Positions 53,606 to 64,000 of a stretch of 64,000 nucleotides of DNA are shown here, one piece after another. The notes beneath the pieces were generated by a model that had not been told where the DNA came from, made no database searches, and saw nothing but the letters and a program-made list of their open reading frames with translations. How positions within the stretch are numbered: position 1 is the first letter of the stretch; each line of letters opens with the position of its first letter. Source of the stretch: Bdellovibrionales bacterium RIFOXYD12_FULL_39_22 (GTDB lineage: Bacteria; Bdellovibrionota; Bacteriovoracia; Bacteriovoracales; Bacteriovoracaceae). Both the position numbers and the translations under genes were made by a program. The stretch lies in NCBI GenBank assembly GCA_001770205.1, contig MEQL01000050.1, positions 1 to 64,000 of the forward strand, in the 5' to 3' direction.

Positions 53606-55813
53606 ATGAGTAGAGTTTTTGATGATAAAAATTATAGATCAATGGCCATTAACCGTGAAGAGCGTGCTTTTCAAATACCTACCGACAATAACGGGAAGCG
53701 AAAAAAAATACCGCAATATTTTGGCGAAAATGTTTTTGACTTTCGCAAATCAGACGATATTTCTCCGGCCGTTAGAGCGGCGCTAAATGAGGTCGTGGAA
53801 ACAGGCCGCCCACTAACCAAAGAGATTGCGGAAGAAGTGGCGCGAGCGGTAACTAAGTGGGCCACGGATAATGGAGCAACACACTATTGTCATTGGTTTC
53901 ATCCACTAACTGGTGGAACTGCCGAGAAACATGACTCCTTTTTAAGTTTCTCTAAGCATGGAGTGGCCATTGAAAAATTGGGAGTAGATCAATTAATTCA
54001 AGGAGAGCCAGATGCTTCTTCTTTTCCGAATGGTGGTGCCAGATCAACTTTTGAGGCCCGAGGTTATACCAGTTGGGATATCTCTTCTCCGATGTTTTTG
54101 ATAGATGGAATCAATGGAAAAACGCTCTATATACCTACTGCGTTTGTCTCTTTTAATGGCGAGGCCTTGGATATAAAAATTCCACTACTGCGCAGTATTG
54201 GAAAAATGGATAGTGTAGTGACGAAATTTATGAATCTTGTCGGCCATAAAGAGATCTCGAAAATTATTGTCACCTGTGGGGCAGAGCAAGAATATTTTTT
54301 GGTGGATCGCGAAATCTATTTTAAACGGCCAGACTTGATAATGACCGGCCGCACGTTGCAAGGAAAGTTATCAACAAAAAATCAACAACTAAGTGATCAC
54401 TATTTTGGTACGATTCCTAATAGAGTTTTGGCCTTTATGCAAGAGTTGGATTTTGAGCTGCATAAATTAGGTTTTCCGGCCAAGACTCGACATAATGAGG
54501 TTGCGCCTGGACAATTTGAGATAGCTCCTATTTTCTCCGAGGCCAATCTGGCATCTGACCACAATCAACTACTAATGGCCTGCATTAAAAAGATGGCACT
54601 TCGTCATGGGTTTGTAGCCTTATTGCATGAGAAGCCTTTTGCGGGAATTAATGGAAGTGGTAAGCATATCAATTGGTCATTAAGTGATAATGTCGGCCGC
54701 AATTTACTAGATCCCGGAGAGAGTCCACACAATAATTATCTTTTTCTTTCAGTAATGAGCATTATTGTAGAGGCAGTTTATCGCCATGCCGATTTGTTAA
54801 GAGCGTCGGTGGCCTCTCATGGTAATGATCATCGATTAGGCGGACATGAGGCGCCACCATCGATTATCTCTATCTATCTTGGCGAGGCCTTGGTTAGAAT
54901 TTTTGAATCAATTGCGGCCGAGCAGAATCTAAACCCCAATGAGCGCAAAGTTATGGATCTACAGACTTCTCGCTTGGCACATTTTTTTAAAGATAATAGT
55001 GATCGCAATAGGACTTCTCCATTTGCCTTTACTGGTAATAAATTTGAATTTCGCGCAGTAGGATCTTCTCAGCCGATTGGACTTCCACTGACGATCTTAA
55101 ATGCGGCAGTGGTGGAGGTTTTTGAGGAATCAAATCTCTTTATTGAAAAAAGACTCAAAGAGGGGAAGAATGCGGAAGAGGCCCTGATCGAATTAATTCG
55201 GAAATGGTATAAATCTGCAAGCGCCATTATTTTTAATGGCGACGGGTATACACAAGAGTGGATTAGAGAAGCGGAAAAAAGAGGTTTGCCAAATCTTCGC
55301 ACCTCCATTGACGGGATCAAAATATTAAAAGATGAGGCGCGAATTAAATTTCTAGAAAAAAGCGGAATCTTATCCGCCGGTGAAATTCGAGGCCGCTACA
55401 ATGTCTATGTTGAAAATTTGATTAAACATTTAGAGATAGAGGCCTCTACCTTAAATACCATGTTACTACAAAATATCATTCCGGCCGGATTAGAGTATAA
55501 GAAGATTTTAGGCAAGCTAGTTAAGCAACAAAAAGAGAGTGAAATTAGCGCTAGTACTGAACGAGCTTTGCTTGTTAAAACGGCCGGGTTGGTTGATTCG
55601 ATCTATTTGCAGCATGAAAAATTAGAGTCCACGCTGAAAGAGGTTCTAGCAAAATTAAGTAGTGGAGAGGCAGAGCTTTGCGCCGATTTAATGGCCAAAG
55701 AAGTTATGCCGCAGATGAAGGCAATTGCTCTGGAGTGTAATAAGTTAGAAGAAATCATTCCCGATGCGATGTGGCCATTGCCCAAATATTCTGACTTACT
55801 TTTTTATAAATAA
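53606..55813 (+). CDS. glnN: Glutamine synthetase type III
   Basis: A 735-residue GSIII enzyme, ATP-dependent synthesis of glutamine from glutamate and ammonia. The family is longer than GSI (about 470). The extended N-terminus (YFGENVFDFRKSDDISP) is typical. Catalytic parts include TCGAEQEYFLVDRE, NEVAPGQFEIAPIF, NGSGKHINWSL, and NRTSPFAFTGNKFEFRAVGSS. A GAAGGACG ribosome site precedes ATG. No GlnB or nitrogen-regulation gene is adjacent. Confidence 0.95.
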   Translation: MSRVFDDKNYRSMAINREERAFQIPTDNNGKRKKIPQYFGENVFDFRKSDDISPAVRAALNEVVETGRPLTKEIAEEVARAVTKWATDNGATHYCHWFHPLTGGTAEKHDSFLSFSKHGVAIEKLGVDQLIQGEPDASSFPNGGARSTFEARGYTSWDISSPMFLIDGINGKTLYIPTAFVSFNGEALDIKIPLLRSIGKMDSVVTKFMNLVGHKEISKIIVTCGAEQEYFLVDREIYFKRPDLIMTGRTLQGKLSTKNQQLSDHYFGTIPNRVLAFMQELDFELHKLGFPAKTRHNEVAPGQFEIAPIFSEANLASDHNQLLMACIKKMALRHGFVALLHEKPFAGINGSGKHINWSLSDNVGRNLLDPGESPHNNYLFLSVMSIIVEAVYRHADLLRASVASHGNDHRLGGHEAPPSIISIYLGEALVRIFESIAAEQNLNPNERKVMDLQTSRLAHFFKDNSDRNRTSPFAFTGNKFEFRAVGSSQPIGLPLTILNAAVVEVFEESNLFIEKRLKEGKNAEEALIELIRKWYKSASAIIFNGDGYTQEWIREAEKRGLPNLRTSIDGIKILKDEARIKFLEKSGILSAGEIRGRYNVYVENLIKHLEIEASTLNTMLLQNIIPAGLEYKKILGKLVKQQKESEISASTERALLVKTAGLVDSIYLQHEKLESTLKEVLAKLSSGEAELCADLMAKEVMPQMKAIALECNKLEEIIPDAMWPLPKYSDLLFYK

Positions 55814-55830
55814 TTTTTTATCGAGCGTTT

Positions 55831-56280
55831 TTAGTTTTTCCAACCACCAAATTTCCATTCAAGGATGGTTCGGACGGCATCACTTTGATTTATGCGTCCA
55901 TCTCTAAAATCTAGATAAATAGACTCCTCTAATCTTTCATATTCTTCAGTGACTTTAAGATTGATGGGAAAGAGGTTTTGAATGTCGTTGGAACCGCCGA
56001 TACTCAAGGGAATCACATGATCTATTTTGTACAGACTTCGTTTATTGCCGGGTATGCCATAACGGGCCAAAACTTCATATTTTGTTTGCACAGAGACATT
56101 GCGATCACAGATTGGAACTTTTCCAAGGCCGTGGTCGTAGTAACGCATAAAATCTGGATCAGAGGAGGTGCAAAGTTTGCCGGGAGATAAATGTTCATCA
56201 GGGACTGTAGGGAAGTTGCCATCATAGGCGTAGAGTAAGGAGGAAAACAACAACAGCGCGGCCAAGATAAACCTTATCAT
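55831..56280 (-). CDS. Secreted HNH-type nuclease
   Basis: A 149-residue protein with a signal peptide (MIRFILAALLLFSSLLYA). The segment YKIDHVIPLSIGGSNDIQNL has the DHxIPLxLGG...N pattern of ββα-metal HNH nucleases; the second His is not evident, so activity is uncertain. Cysteines at KLC and PIC may pair. An AAGGAG ribosome site precedes ATG. It could be exported, for example by the type II system, to degrade DNA, but this is inference. Tail-to-tail with glnN. Confidence 0.7.
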   Translation of the reverse strand: MIRFILAALLLFSSLLYAYDGNFPTVPDEHLSPGKLCTSSDPDFMRYYDHGLGKVPICDRNVSVQTKYEVLARYGIPGNKRSLYKIDHVIPLSIGGSNDIQNLFPINLKVTEEYERLEESIYLDFRDGRINQSDAVRTILEWKFGGWKN

Positions 56281-56407
56281 GAAAACTCCTTGGTGTAGTA
56301 GAGGTCCTTATAGGCTAACCTGGCCTCGCTTATAACAAAGGTCTGAGCAAAGATAAAGTATTTGTGTAAAAAAGAAATATGAAAAGAAAAAGAAATATAA
56401 AAAGGCG

Positions 56408-57670
56408 TTAGAGAATTGGAATAGCGGTAATTCCAATATTTCTTGGTGAGATGGTGCTGTCAAAATACTCTCGCATCTCACAAGCAAAACCACTTTCTTC
56501 AAGAAAAATGACGCGATCAAGCAAAATGGCCAGTTCGATAAGACGTCCAAAGCGCCAGCGAATGATATTGGCGATAAAAAGTTCTCTCAATAGTTGTTGG
56601 TTGTTTAAAGAGGAGAAATAGGCATTAAGCGCTAAGTTATCTGACAACGCAGAGCGTTCAAGTTCTGCCTTCATTTGAATATCTGTCAATTTGCTTAGCG
56701 CATAAGAGGCAAAATCTTTTTGATAGCTAGCTGGCCGCTCTTCTCCAACAGCCATAAAGTTGGCCTGGTGGAGATGGTGATAGAGTATAAAGTGTAGTGT
56801 ATAGCGGAAGAATTTTACTCGCTTTTTTAGCAGAAAGCTTTGGTAGTCAATAGGGGCGTGTGAGCGGGAGGCCAGGTTAAGTGCCTCTAGAGAAAAATCA
56901 AGAAAGTAGTTTTGGCGACAGAAAGCAGATAAATTTAACTCTTTTTGTGGATTCAATTTGGAATAGCAGCAAGCAAAATTAACCATGCCGGCCGAGCCAA
57001 GTTTTTTAGCGATTTCAAAGCTGCGATTGGCCAGAGCGCCACAAGTGTGCAGTCCCACTACTAAATGGTCCGTGGTTAATGGAAGAGGGGCGGCGCGCAA
57101 AAAATCTAAATTTTGAAAATCAATTTTATTCGTTAGATGGGGAAAATATTTTTGTAAACGAGAGCTACCCAGTCCTTGGAATTCTTCGTTTATATCTATT
57201 GAGCAGCAAGGTAGATCGCATTCATCCGCAATAAAACGAGATAAGTTTCCTACACCACCACCCAAATCAATTACGGAGGTATAGCTAATTTTTTTTCGTA
57301 ATTGTGCTAGCAGTCCCAGAATATTTTCAATTTCATGTTTCTTTTTATTTTTAATTTTTATCAATTTGGATTTAGCAAGCGGATATGAGGGGGTATTGCT
57401 TTTTAAATGCTCAGCGGGAATTAGTTGAGTGATGTTAGCTAACAAAGCATACAGAGAGGAGGATTTAAAGCTAGGAGTGGTGATTTGTTCCAAATTACCA
57501 CAATCTAGTTGCCAAAGTTCATGCTCGCTTAATGTTTTTCCTGCCTCGATCCACTCTGAGGGATAAGCGGCAAGAGCATGGGGATAGCGATGAATAATCT
57601 CTTCATTCCAAACCGCCCGATAGGATTGCAGGAAATTATATATTTTACTTAGTTTGTCTTTATAATCCAT
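56408..57670 (-). CDS. METTL25/Methyltransf_32-like SAM methyltransferase
   Basis: A 420-residue protein with KNKKKHEIENILGLL followed by a Rossmann core: VIDLGGGVGNLSRFIAD (motif I), CSIDINEEFQGLG, then GLHTCGALANRSF and FACCYSKLNP. The KKxHE lead-in, the HTCG and the CCY motifs are characteristic of the METTL25/RRNAD1-like family (Methyltransf_32), known mainly from eukaryotes with bacterial members. The target is unknown, possibly RNA or protein. Good AAAGGATC ribosome site. Divergent from murD with only about 50 bp between starts. Confidence 0.7.
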   Translation of the reverse strand: MDYKDKLSKIYNFLQSYRAVWNEEIIHRYPHALAAYPSEWIEAGKTLSEHELWQLDCGNLEQITTPSFKSSSLYALLANITQLIPAEHLKSNTPSYPLAKSKLIKIKNKKKHEIENILGLLAQLRKKISYTSVIDLGGGVGNLSRFIADECDLPCCSIDINEEFQGLGSSRLQKYFPHLTNKIDFQNLDFLRAAPLPLTTDHLVVGLHTCGALANRSFEIAKKLGSAGMVNFACCYSKLNPQKELNLSAFCRQNYFLDFSLEALNLASRSHAPIDYQSFLLKKRVKFFRYTLHFILYHHLHQANFMAVGEERPASYQKDFASYALSKLTDIQMKAELERSALSDNLALNAYFSSLNNQQLLRELFIANIIRWRFGRLIELAILLDRVIFLEESGFACEMREYFDSTISPRNIGITAIPIL

Positions 57671-57719
57671 AAGATCCTTTATATATTATATCAACATCAA
57701 GATGAACAGAGAGAGCACC

Positions 57720-59060
57720 ATGGATTTAACAGGAAAGAAGATTGTCGTTTTTGGGATGGGCCGTTCGGGTATTTCCACCTTGCGTTTTCTTTCCACTAGG
57801 CAGGCCAGAGTTTGGGCGGTTAATAAAGGGCCTTTTTTGTCTTGGCAAAATTCTGAAGAGATAAAGAATTTGGTGGGAGAAAACTACTGTATTGCGGAAG
57901 AGGATCTGCGACTTATCGATATAATGGGTAGTTGTGATTTAGTAATTCTCTCTCCTGGTATTGCTAGAGAACATCCGGCCTTAACATCTGCTCATCAGCA
58001 TAAAATTCCTATTTGGACAGAGATCGAGTTGGCCTATCGCTTTATTCAGAATAAAAAAATCGTGGCCGTTACGGGTTCGAATGGAAAAACTACCGTGGTT
58101 ACTATGCTAGGAGAAATTTTTAAGCGGGCCGGCCGAAAGGTATTTGTGGGAGGTAATATTGGAATTCCGTTGTGTGAAGCACTTTTAGCTGGGGAATGTT
58201 TTGATCTTTATTTACTAGAGCTATCTAGTTTTCAATTAGAGAGCATGGAAGAGTTTCGTCCGAATGTAGCAGTTGTTTTAAATATTTATAAGAATCACAC
58301 AGAGAGATATACCAATATTGAAGATTATGCTCGTGCTAAATTCAATATTGTACGACGGATGCAGCACAAAGATCTTTTGATAGTTGCCGATGATCAGGCG
58401 ATCATCTCTTCCTGGGCAGGCCAGCAGCGGGAAAGAGTGGAGCTAGAATTAATAGAGATAAATAATCCGCAGAAAATAAAAGACAAAATTTGGACGGAAT
58501 ATGATCTGGCCCAATTTCAATTAATAGGCATTCATAATATCGTAAATTTGGCCTTTATTATTGCAGTCTGTAAGCGATTACAGATTGAACAATCAGCGGT
58601 GCAGGCGGTTATCAACTCTTTTTCGGGGGTAGATTTTAGAGTACAGAAAATAAAAAGTAACTTGGCCTGCCAATGTTTTAATGATGCCAAAAGTACCAAT
58701 TGGAATGCTACTATGACGGCCGTAAATTCTCTATCTTACGATTCTCGTCCGTTGTGGGTAATTGTCGGGGGGCAATGTCGAGGCAGTAGTGACTCTATCG
58801 TACCTCATCTTGATTTTTTTACAAGCAAGGTAGCGAAATTTATTTTAATTGGAGATAGTGCAAAATTATTGGCCTCTGAATTAACGGGTAAATTGGATTA
58901 CACGTTGGCCGGTAATTTAAGTGGGGCCATTGATTATGTAGAGGAGTCTAAGTTTTCTGGTAATCTTCTTTTTTCTCCGGCCTTTCAGTCTTTTGATCAA
59001 TTTAAAAATTATGTTGATAGAGGGAACTCCTTCAATGCCATTATTCAAGCGAGGAAGTAG
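57720..59060 (+). CDS. murD: UDP-N-acetylmuramoylalanine-D-glutamate ligase
   Basis: A 446-residue peptidoglycan precursor enzyme adding D-Glu to UDP-MurNAc-Ala. ATG 57720 (MDLTGKKIVVFGMGRSG) is chosen over an upstream in-frame codon. Motifs: the N-terminal UDP-binding Rossmann domain, VTGSNGKTTVV (P loop), LLELSSFQLE and NDAKSTNWNAT. The usual dcw neighbours (murC, mraY, ftsW) are absent, so it is separated from that cluster. It is followed 2 bp later by the aminopeptidase gene, probably cotranscribed. Confidence 0.92.
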   Translation: MDLTGKKIVVFGMGRSGISTLRFLSTRQARVWAVNKGPFLSWQNSEEIKNLVGENYCIAEEDLRLIDIMGSCDLVILSPGIAREHPALTSAHQHKIPIWTEIELAYRFIQNKKIVAVTGSNGKTTVVTMLGEIFKRAGRKVFVGGNIGIPLCEALLAGECFDLYLLELSSFQLESMEEFRPNVAVVLNIYKNHTERYTNIEDYARAKFNIVRRMQHKDLLIVADDQAIISSWAGQQRERVELELIEINNPQKIKDKIWTEYDLAQFQLIGIHNIVNLAFIIAVCKRLQIEQSAVQAVINSFSGVDFRVQKIKSNLACQCFNDAKSTNWNATMTAVNSLSYDSRPLWVIVGGQCRGSSDSIVPHLDFFTSKVAKFILIGDSAKLLASELTGKLDYTLAGNLSGAIDYVEESKFSGNLLFSPAFQSFDQFKNYVDRGNSFNAIIQARK

Positions 59061-59062
59061 AA

Positions 59063-60796
59063 ATGATAAATAGTAATGAAAATGTAAGAAAGGTTTTGCA
59101 GTTGCTGGAAAAACATAACTGTGATGCCGCCTATATTACAGGAACAGATATTTATTTGAACGAATATGTGGCCTTGGAAAATTCTCATCGTTTTTTTCTT
59201 ACTGGCTTTACTGGCTCGACGGGAGAACTATTGCTAACCAAAGATGGCCAGATTTTTTTGTTTGTAGATGGCCGCTATCATGAACAGGCAGATCAACAGG
59301 TTGATTTGCAAAAAATTACCGTGATAAAATGTCCACTGGACAAGGCCCCTTTTGCTATGCTGCTTTTAAAGCTAAAAGAGCTCGCACTAAAAAAGATACT
59401 GTTAGATAGTAAGCGTGTTTCCCTGGTTTCATATAAAAAAATTAAAGAAGAAAAGATAGAAGTAGTTTCACTAGATAATGATGAATTAACCTCCCTTTTG
59501 AATATTGATTACACTCCTCACTTGAAAGAGGTTTATTTTCTAGAGAATGATATTTGTGGAAGCAGTGTTTTGGAGAAGTTGGCCACCATTTTTAGTGAAG
59601 AGGAGAGCGTGAGCGCGAGAAGTGCGTTGTTTGTCTCGGCCTTAGATTCCATTGCTTGGATCACTAATGCCCGCGGATTTCATCTTCCAAATCAAAGTGT
59701 TTTTTTGGCCTATGCTTTGGCCACTGCTGAAAAAATTTATCTTTGGGTGGAAGATTTTAAAATTTTTCCGACTCATATGGATAACTGTATTGAAGTTAAG
59801 AAAATGAGTAAAAATTTCTCTGAAGATCTAGCGCAAATAAAAAAACAAAAAGCAATCAAACATGCCATTATTGGAGAAAATACCATCTCTTATTATAACT
59901 ACAAAATTATCAGTTCAATATGGAATGCCGAAGGAGAGTTAAAGACAGAAGATGATTTTATAATTAAACATCAAACTATAAAAAATAAAGTAGAGACGCA
60001 GGCAATCGAGTCTGATTTTGCACGAGCTGACCGGGCCATTTACAATTCCATTCAATGGTTAAAGAAAAATTTTACTAAAGAAAAAATTTCAGAGGCCACT
60101 TTTTTTAAACAGGTCAATGATAATTTTAAAAAAGAGGGAGCGGTAGATAATAGTTTTAAAACCATTGCTGCTTTTAAGGATCATGCCTCTATCATTCATT
60201 TTTCTTCTCCGGATGAAGAAAAAATAGCGGCCACAGGGGATATGATATTACTCGATTGTGGAGGACTTTTTCATAGCGGATATTCTACGGATACTACCCG
60301 CACTTTTTTGTTGGGGAAAAAGAGTGATCCTAAAAACATCCAGATATACACTTTAGTACTAAAAGGTTTGTTATCTGCTCAATCGGCAATTTTCCCAATC
60401 GGCACAGTGGGATCACAGATTGATTTGATTGCGCGTATGCCTATTTTGAAGGCCGGGTTTGATTATATTCACTCTACAGGACATGGTGTTGGGATTAATG
60501 TTCATGAAGGAGGAATTCGCTTGGGAGGAAAATCTCAAACTATTTTACGAGTAGGCCAACTTTGTTCCATTGAGCCAGGTATTTATATTCCCGATTTTGG
60601 AGGAGTGCGTTTGGAGAATGTGGTAAAAGTAATGGCCCATCCCCATTTTGAGAATATGCTCTGTTTTGAACCGGTAGTCTTTATTGGTTTTGATCCAGAT
60701 CTTATCGATTACAAGATGCTGACATTCGAAGAACAAGCGGCCCTGGATAGTTATGAGGAAGCGTGTACTCTGCGGCAGAGAAGTTTTTTGAGATAA
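59063..60796 (+). CDS. Aminopeptidase P-like metallopeptidase (M24)
   Basis: A 577-residue, probably three-domain Xaa-Pro aminopeptidase (the long form, two creatinase-like N domains plus the pita-bread catalytic domain). Metal ligands are visible: LLDCGGLFHSGYSTDTTRTF (two Asp), HSTGHGVGINVHE (His), SIEPGIYIPDFGG (Glu) and RLENVV (Glu). It removes N-terminal residues before proline. GAGGAAG precedes ATG. Two bp after murD. Confidence 0.9.
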   Translation: MINSNENVRKVLQLLEKHNCDAAYITGTDIYLNEYVALENSHRFFLTGFTGSTGELLLTKDGQIFLFVDGRYHEQADQQVDLQKITVIKCPLDKAPFAMLLLKLKELALKKILLDSKRVSLVSYKKIKEEKIEVVSLDNDELTSLLNIDYTPHLKEVYFLENDICGSSVLEKLATIFSEEESVSARSALFVSALDSIAWITNARGFHLPNQSVFLAYALATAEKIYLWVEDFKIFPTHMDNCIEVKKMSKNFSEDLAQIKKQKAIKHAIIGENTISYYNYKIISSIWNAEGELKTEDDFIIKHQTIKNKVETQAIESDFARADRAIYNSIQWLKKNFTKEKISEATFFKQVNDNFKKEGAVDNSFKTIAAFKDHASIIHFSSPDEEKIAATGDMILLDCGGLFHSGYSTDTTRTFLLGKKSDPKNIQIYTLVLKGLLSAQSAIFPIGTVGSQIDLIARMPILKAGFDYIHSTGHGVGINVHEGGIRLGGKSQTILRVGQLCSIEPGIYIPDFGGVRLENVVKVMAHPHFENMLCFEPVVFIGFDPDLIDYKMLTFEEQAALDSYEEACTLRQRSFLR

Positions 60797-60808
60797 GCTG
60801 AATTGGCC

Positions 60809-61222
60809 ATGTTGCAATCACAGGAGTTTACCTACAAAAATATTTTGGCCAAGGCCCGAGTGCGTCAGCGAGATATAATTAATCGTACGATTGATCAACT
60901 CATTAATCACGGATATTTAGTGAGGAAAAGGCCGATTATATTTTTTGATAATAAATCTTCATATCTTTCAATTTTTTCCTATATCGATCCAGGAATTGTT
61001 ACCTATCTTAATGGGGCCAATAAACTTACAGAGATTGCCATGGGCCATCAAATAGAGGGATATATTCATTCGAGACTATCTAATTTAGGCAATATTAACA
61101 CGGAATTGATTACTAACTTCGTAAAAGAGCAGCGTTGTGGATATGGAATAGTAATTTATGGAGGAGTTCCCTACAAAGATAGTAAGAAGAAGTTATTATT
61201 TGGGCCCTATTGGTTGTTTTAG
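60809..61222 (+). CDS. Hypothetical protein, DUF4143-like fragment
   Basis: A 137-residue protein; ATG 60809 follows an in-frame TTG at 60803. A helix-rich N-terminus (INRTIDQLINHGYLVRKRPII, winged-helix-like) is followed by IFSYIDPGIVTYL and GHQIEGYIHSRL, reminiscent of the C-terminal domain of AAA ATPases with DUF4143. No ATPase part is present, so it is either a stand-alone protein or a remnant. It overlaps the convergent metalloprotease gene by 27 bp. Confidence 0.4.
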   Translation: MLQSQEFTYKNILAKARVRQRDIINRTIDQLINHGYLVRKRPIIFFDNKSSYLSIFSYIDPGIVTYLNGANKLTEIAMGHQIEGYIHSRLSNLGNINTELITNFVKEQRCGYGIVIYGGVPYKDSKKKLLFGPYWLF

Positions 61223-62008
61223 CGAAAGTTTTAGTTTACCTACTATTAAAATGGCCAGCACACCCAGCGCCAGAGAGAGGATTTCGCTATTACCATTTTT
61301 GTTCTTCTCTTGGGAGTTAAAAGAGAGTGAGCCACAAGCGAAAGGTTGCTCTATGGGATAGAGATAGGTTACGCCATCGATGTCATCATATCCTAGAGAT
61401 TTTCTTCGTTCTACAGTACTGTAATACATTAATGAATCCTTGACTGGACTATGGCCTAATCCAATGGCATGGCCAATTTCATGGGCCAGATAGGCCACCA
61501 TATCTGCTCGCTCTTGATTTTTAACCGCACTTCCAACAATATCATTAACTAAAAAAAGTGCACCGTAGATGCGATTTTTAGAAACACTATAGGAGGAGAT
61601 GATGGTGGTTCCCAAAATACCTGGATTGGTAAAAAAAGTGGTGTTGCCATTGCAGGCGATTAAAATATTCTTGGACACCTTTAGATTAGGATTGATGCTT
61701 TGACAGGAGGCAGTAATAGGATTATCTAAACAGAGTGATTCATCATGGAAAGCATCATCCACTCGCACAAGATTTCCTTTTTTTAGACGGAGAGAGCTAG
61801 TAGGAACGCTATTCCAGTAATCATTTAAGGCATCATCAAGCATATCTAAAATATCTTGGTTGGTGTACCCAATATTTTCACAGGTGTTGTCTGCCACATT
61901 AACCACCACTTCATCTTCTTCAAATTTGGCCTCAAAGCTGTTATTAAGAGTAAAAGCATAAAGATTAATGGAAAAAAAAAGCATTAAAAAAATAAAAGTC
62001 AGTTTCAT
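61196..62008 (-). CDS. Matrixin-like metzincin protease with C-terminal membrane anchor
   Basis: A 270-residue protein with a signal peptide (about 1-18, ending NLYA). The zinc site HEIGHAIGLGHS is the metzincin HExxHxxGxxH motif, followed by SLMYYS as a Met-turn. Four cysteines lie in the mature part before the active site, plus one after. The C-terminus has a hydrophobic helix (ILSLALGVLAILIVG) and a basic end, which could anchor it. It probably hydrolyses proteins outside or in the periplasm. It follows the barrel gene by 15 bp on the same strand. A GAGG site precedes ATG. Confidence 0.8.
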   Translation of the reverse strand: MKLTFIFLMLFFSINLYAFTLNNSFEAKFEEDEVVVNVADNTCENIGYTNQDILDMLDDALNDYWNSVPTSSLRLKKGNLVRVDDAFHDESLCLDNPITASCQSINPNLKVSKNILIACNGNTTFFTNPGILGTTIISSYSVSKNRIYGALFLVNDIVGSAVKNQERADMVAYLAHEIGHAIGLGHSPVKDSLMYYSTVERRKSLGYDDIDGVTYLYPIEQPFACGSLSFNSQEKNKNGNSEILSLALGVLAILIVGKLKLSLKQPIGPK

Positions 62009-62023
62009 ATTAAGTACCTCAGA

Positions 62024-64000
<1,977 letters not shown>

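Overview
The window looks like a chromosomal stretch of a Gram-negative, moderately AT-rich (about 40% GC) bacterium. Lipoboxes, outer-membrane barrels, an RND/TolC pair and a complete type II secretion system point to a double membrane. The gene mix (GspN-containing T2SS, a DUF6178-like protein, FG-GAP/ASPIC and RCC1/ASH lipoproteins, many small secreted proteins, secreted nuclease and metzincin) resembles Bdellovibrionota/Bacteriovoracia or deltaproteobacteria-like lineages. That placement is an inference; no rRNA or other marker is present.

Layout. 1-3.1 kb is decayed accessory DNA: a barrel-protein tail, two small secreted orphan proteins, ISAs1-type transposase relics with recognisable inverted repeats, and an orphan terminator. 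3.1-7.5 kb holds a large surface lipoprotein (ASH-like modules plus seven RCC1 repeats) and a small partner gene. 7.6-14.9 kb is an energy block: nifJ (pyruvate:ferredoxin oxidoreductase), then oadG-oadA-oadB, a sodium-pumping biotin decarboxylase. 15-17.2 kb is another scarred region (secreted orphan, IS1634-like transposase remnant). 17.2-24.3 kb carries two histidine kinases (one hybrid with a c-type haem motif), a possible nuclease-fold protein, a hydantoinase-type amidohydrolase, a small secreted protein and a truncated receiver domain. 24.4-35.4 kb is a co-directional run: TolC-like protein, HAE1-type RND pump without an adaptor gene, RmuC, alpha-glucan phosphorylase, a GNAT protein and a DUF6178-like protein.

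36-49.8 kb is a complete minus-strand T2SS operon, gspC-D-E-F-G-H-I-J-K-L-M-N, with a non-canonical start at gspK. It diverges, across a 17-bp palindrome, from a calcium-loop (FG-GAP/ASPIC) lipoprotein. 51.8-64 kb holds a LysR regulator with a phosphopantetheinyl transferase, type III glutamine synthetase, a secreted HNH nuclease, a METTL25-like methyltransferase, murD, an aminopeptidase P, and a minus-strand cluster of tgt, an outer-membrane barrel and a matrixin-like protease.

The T2SS could export secreted proteins such as the HNH nuclease, though nothing here proves which substrates it uses. NifJ plus the Oad pump suggests fermentative or anaerobic energy conservation from pyruvate and oxaloacetate. 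The most striking global signal is strong over-representation of the palindrome GGCC in all codon phases of the core genes, and its near absence in the small orphan secreted genes. I saw no tRNA, rRNA or CRISPR array.
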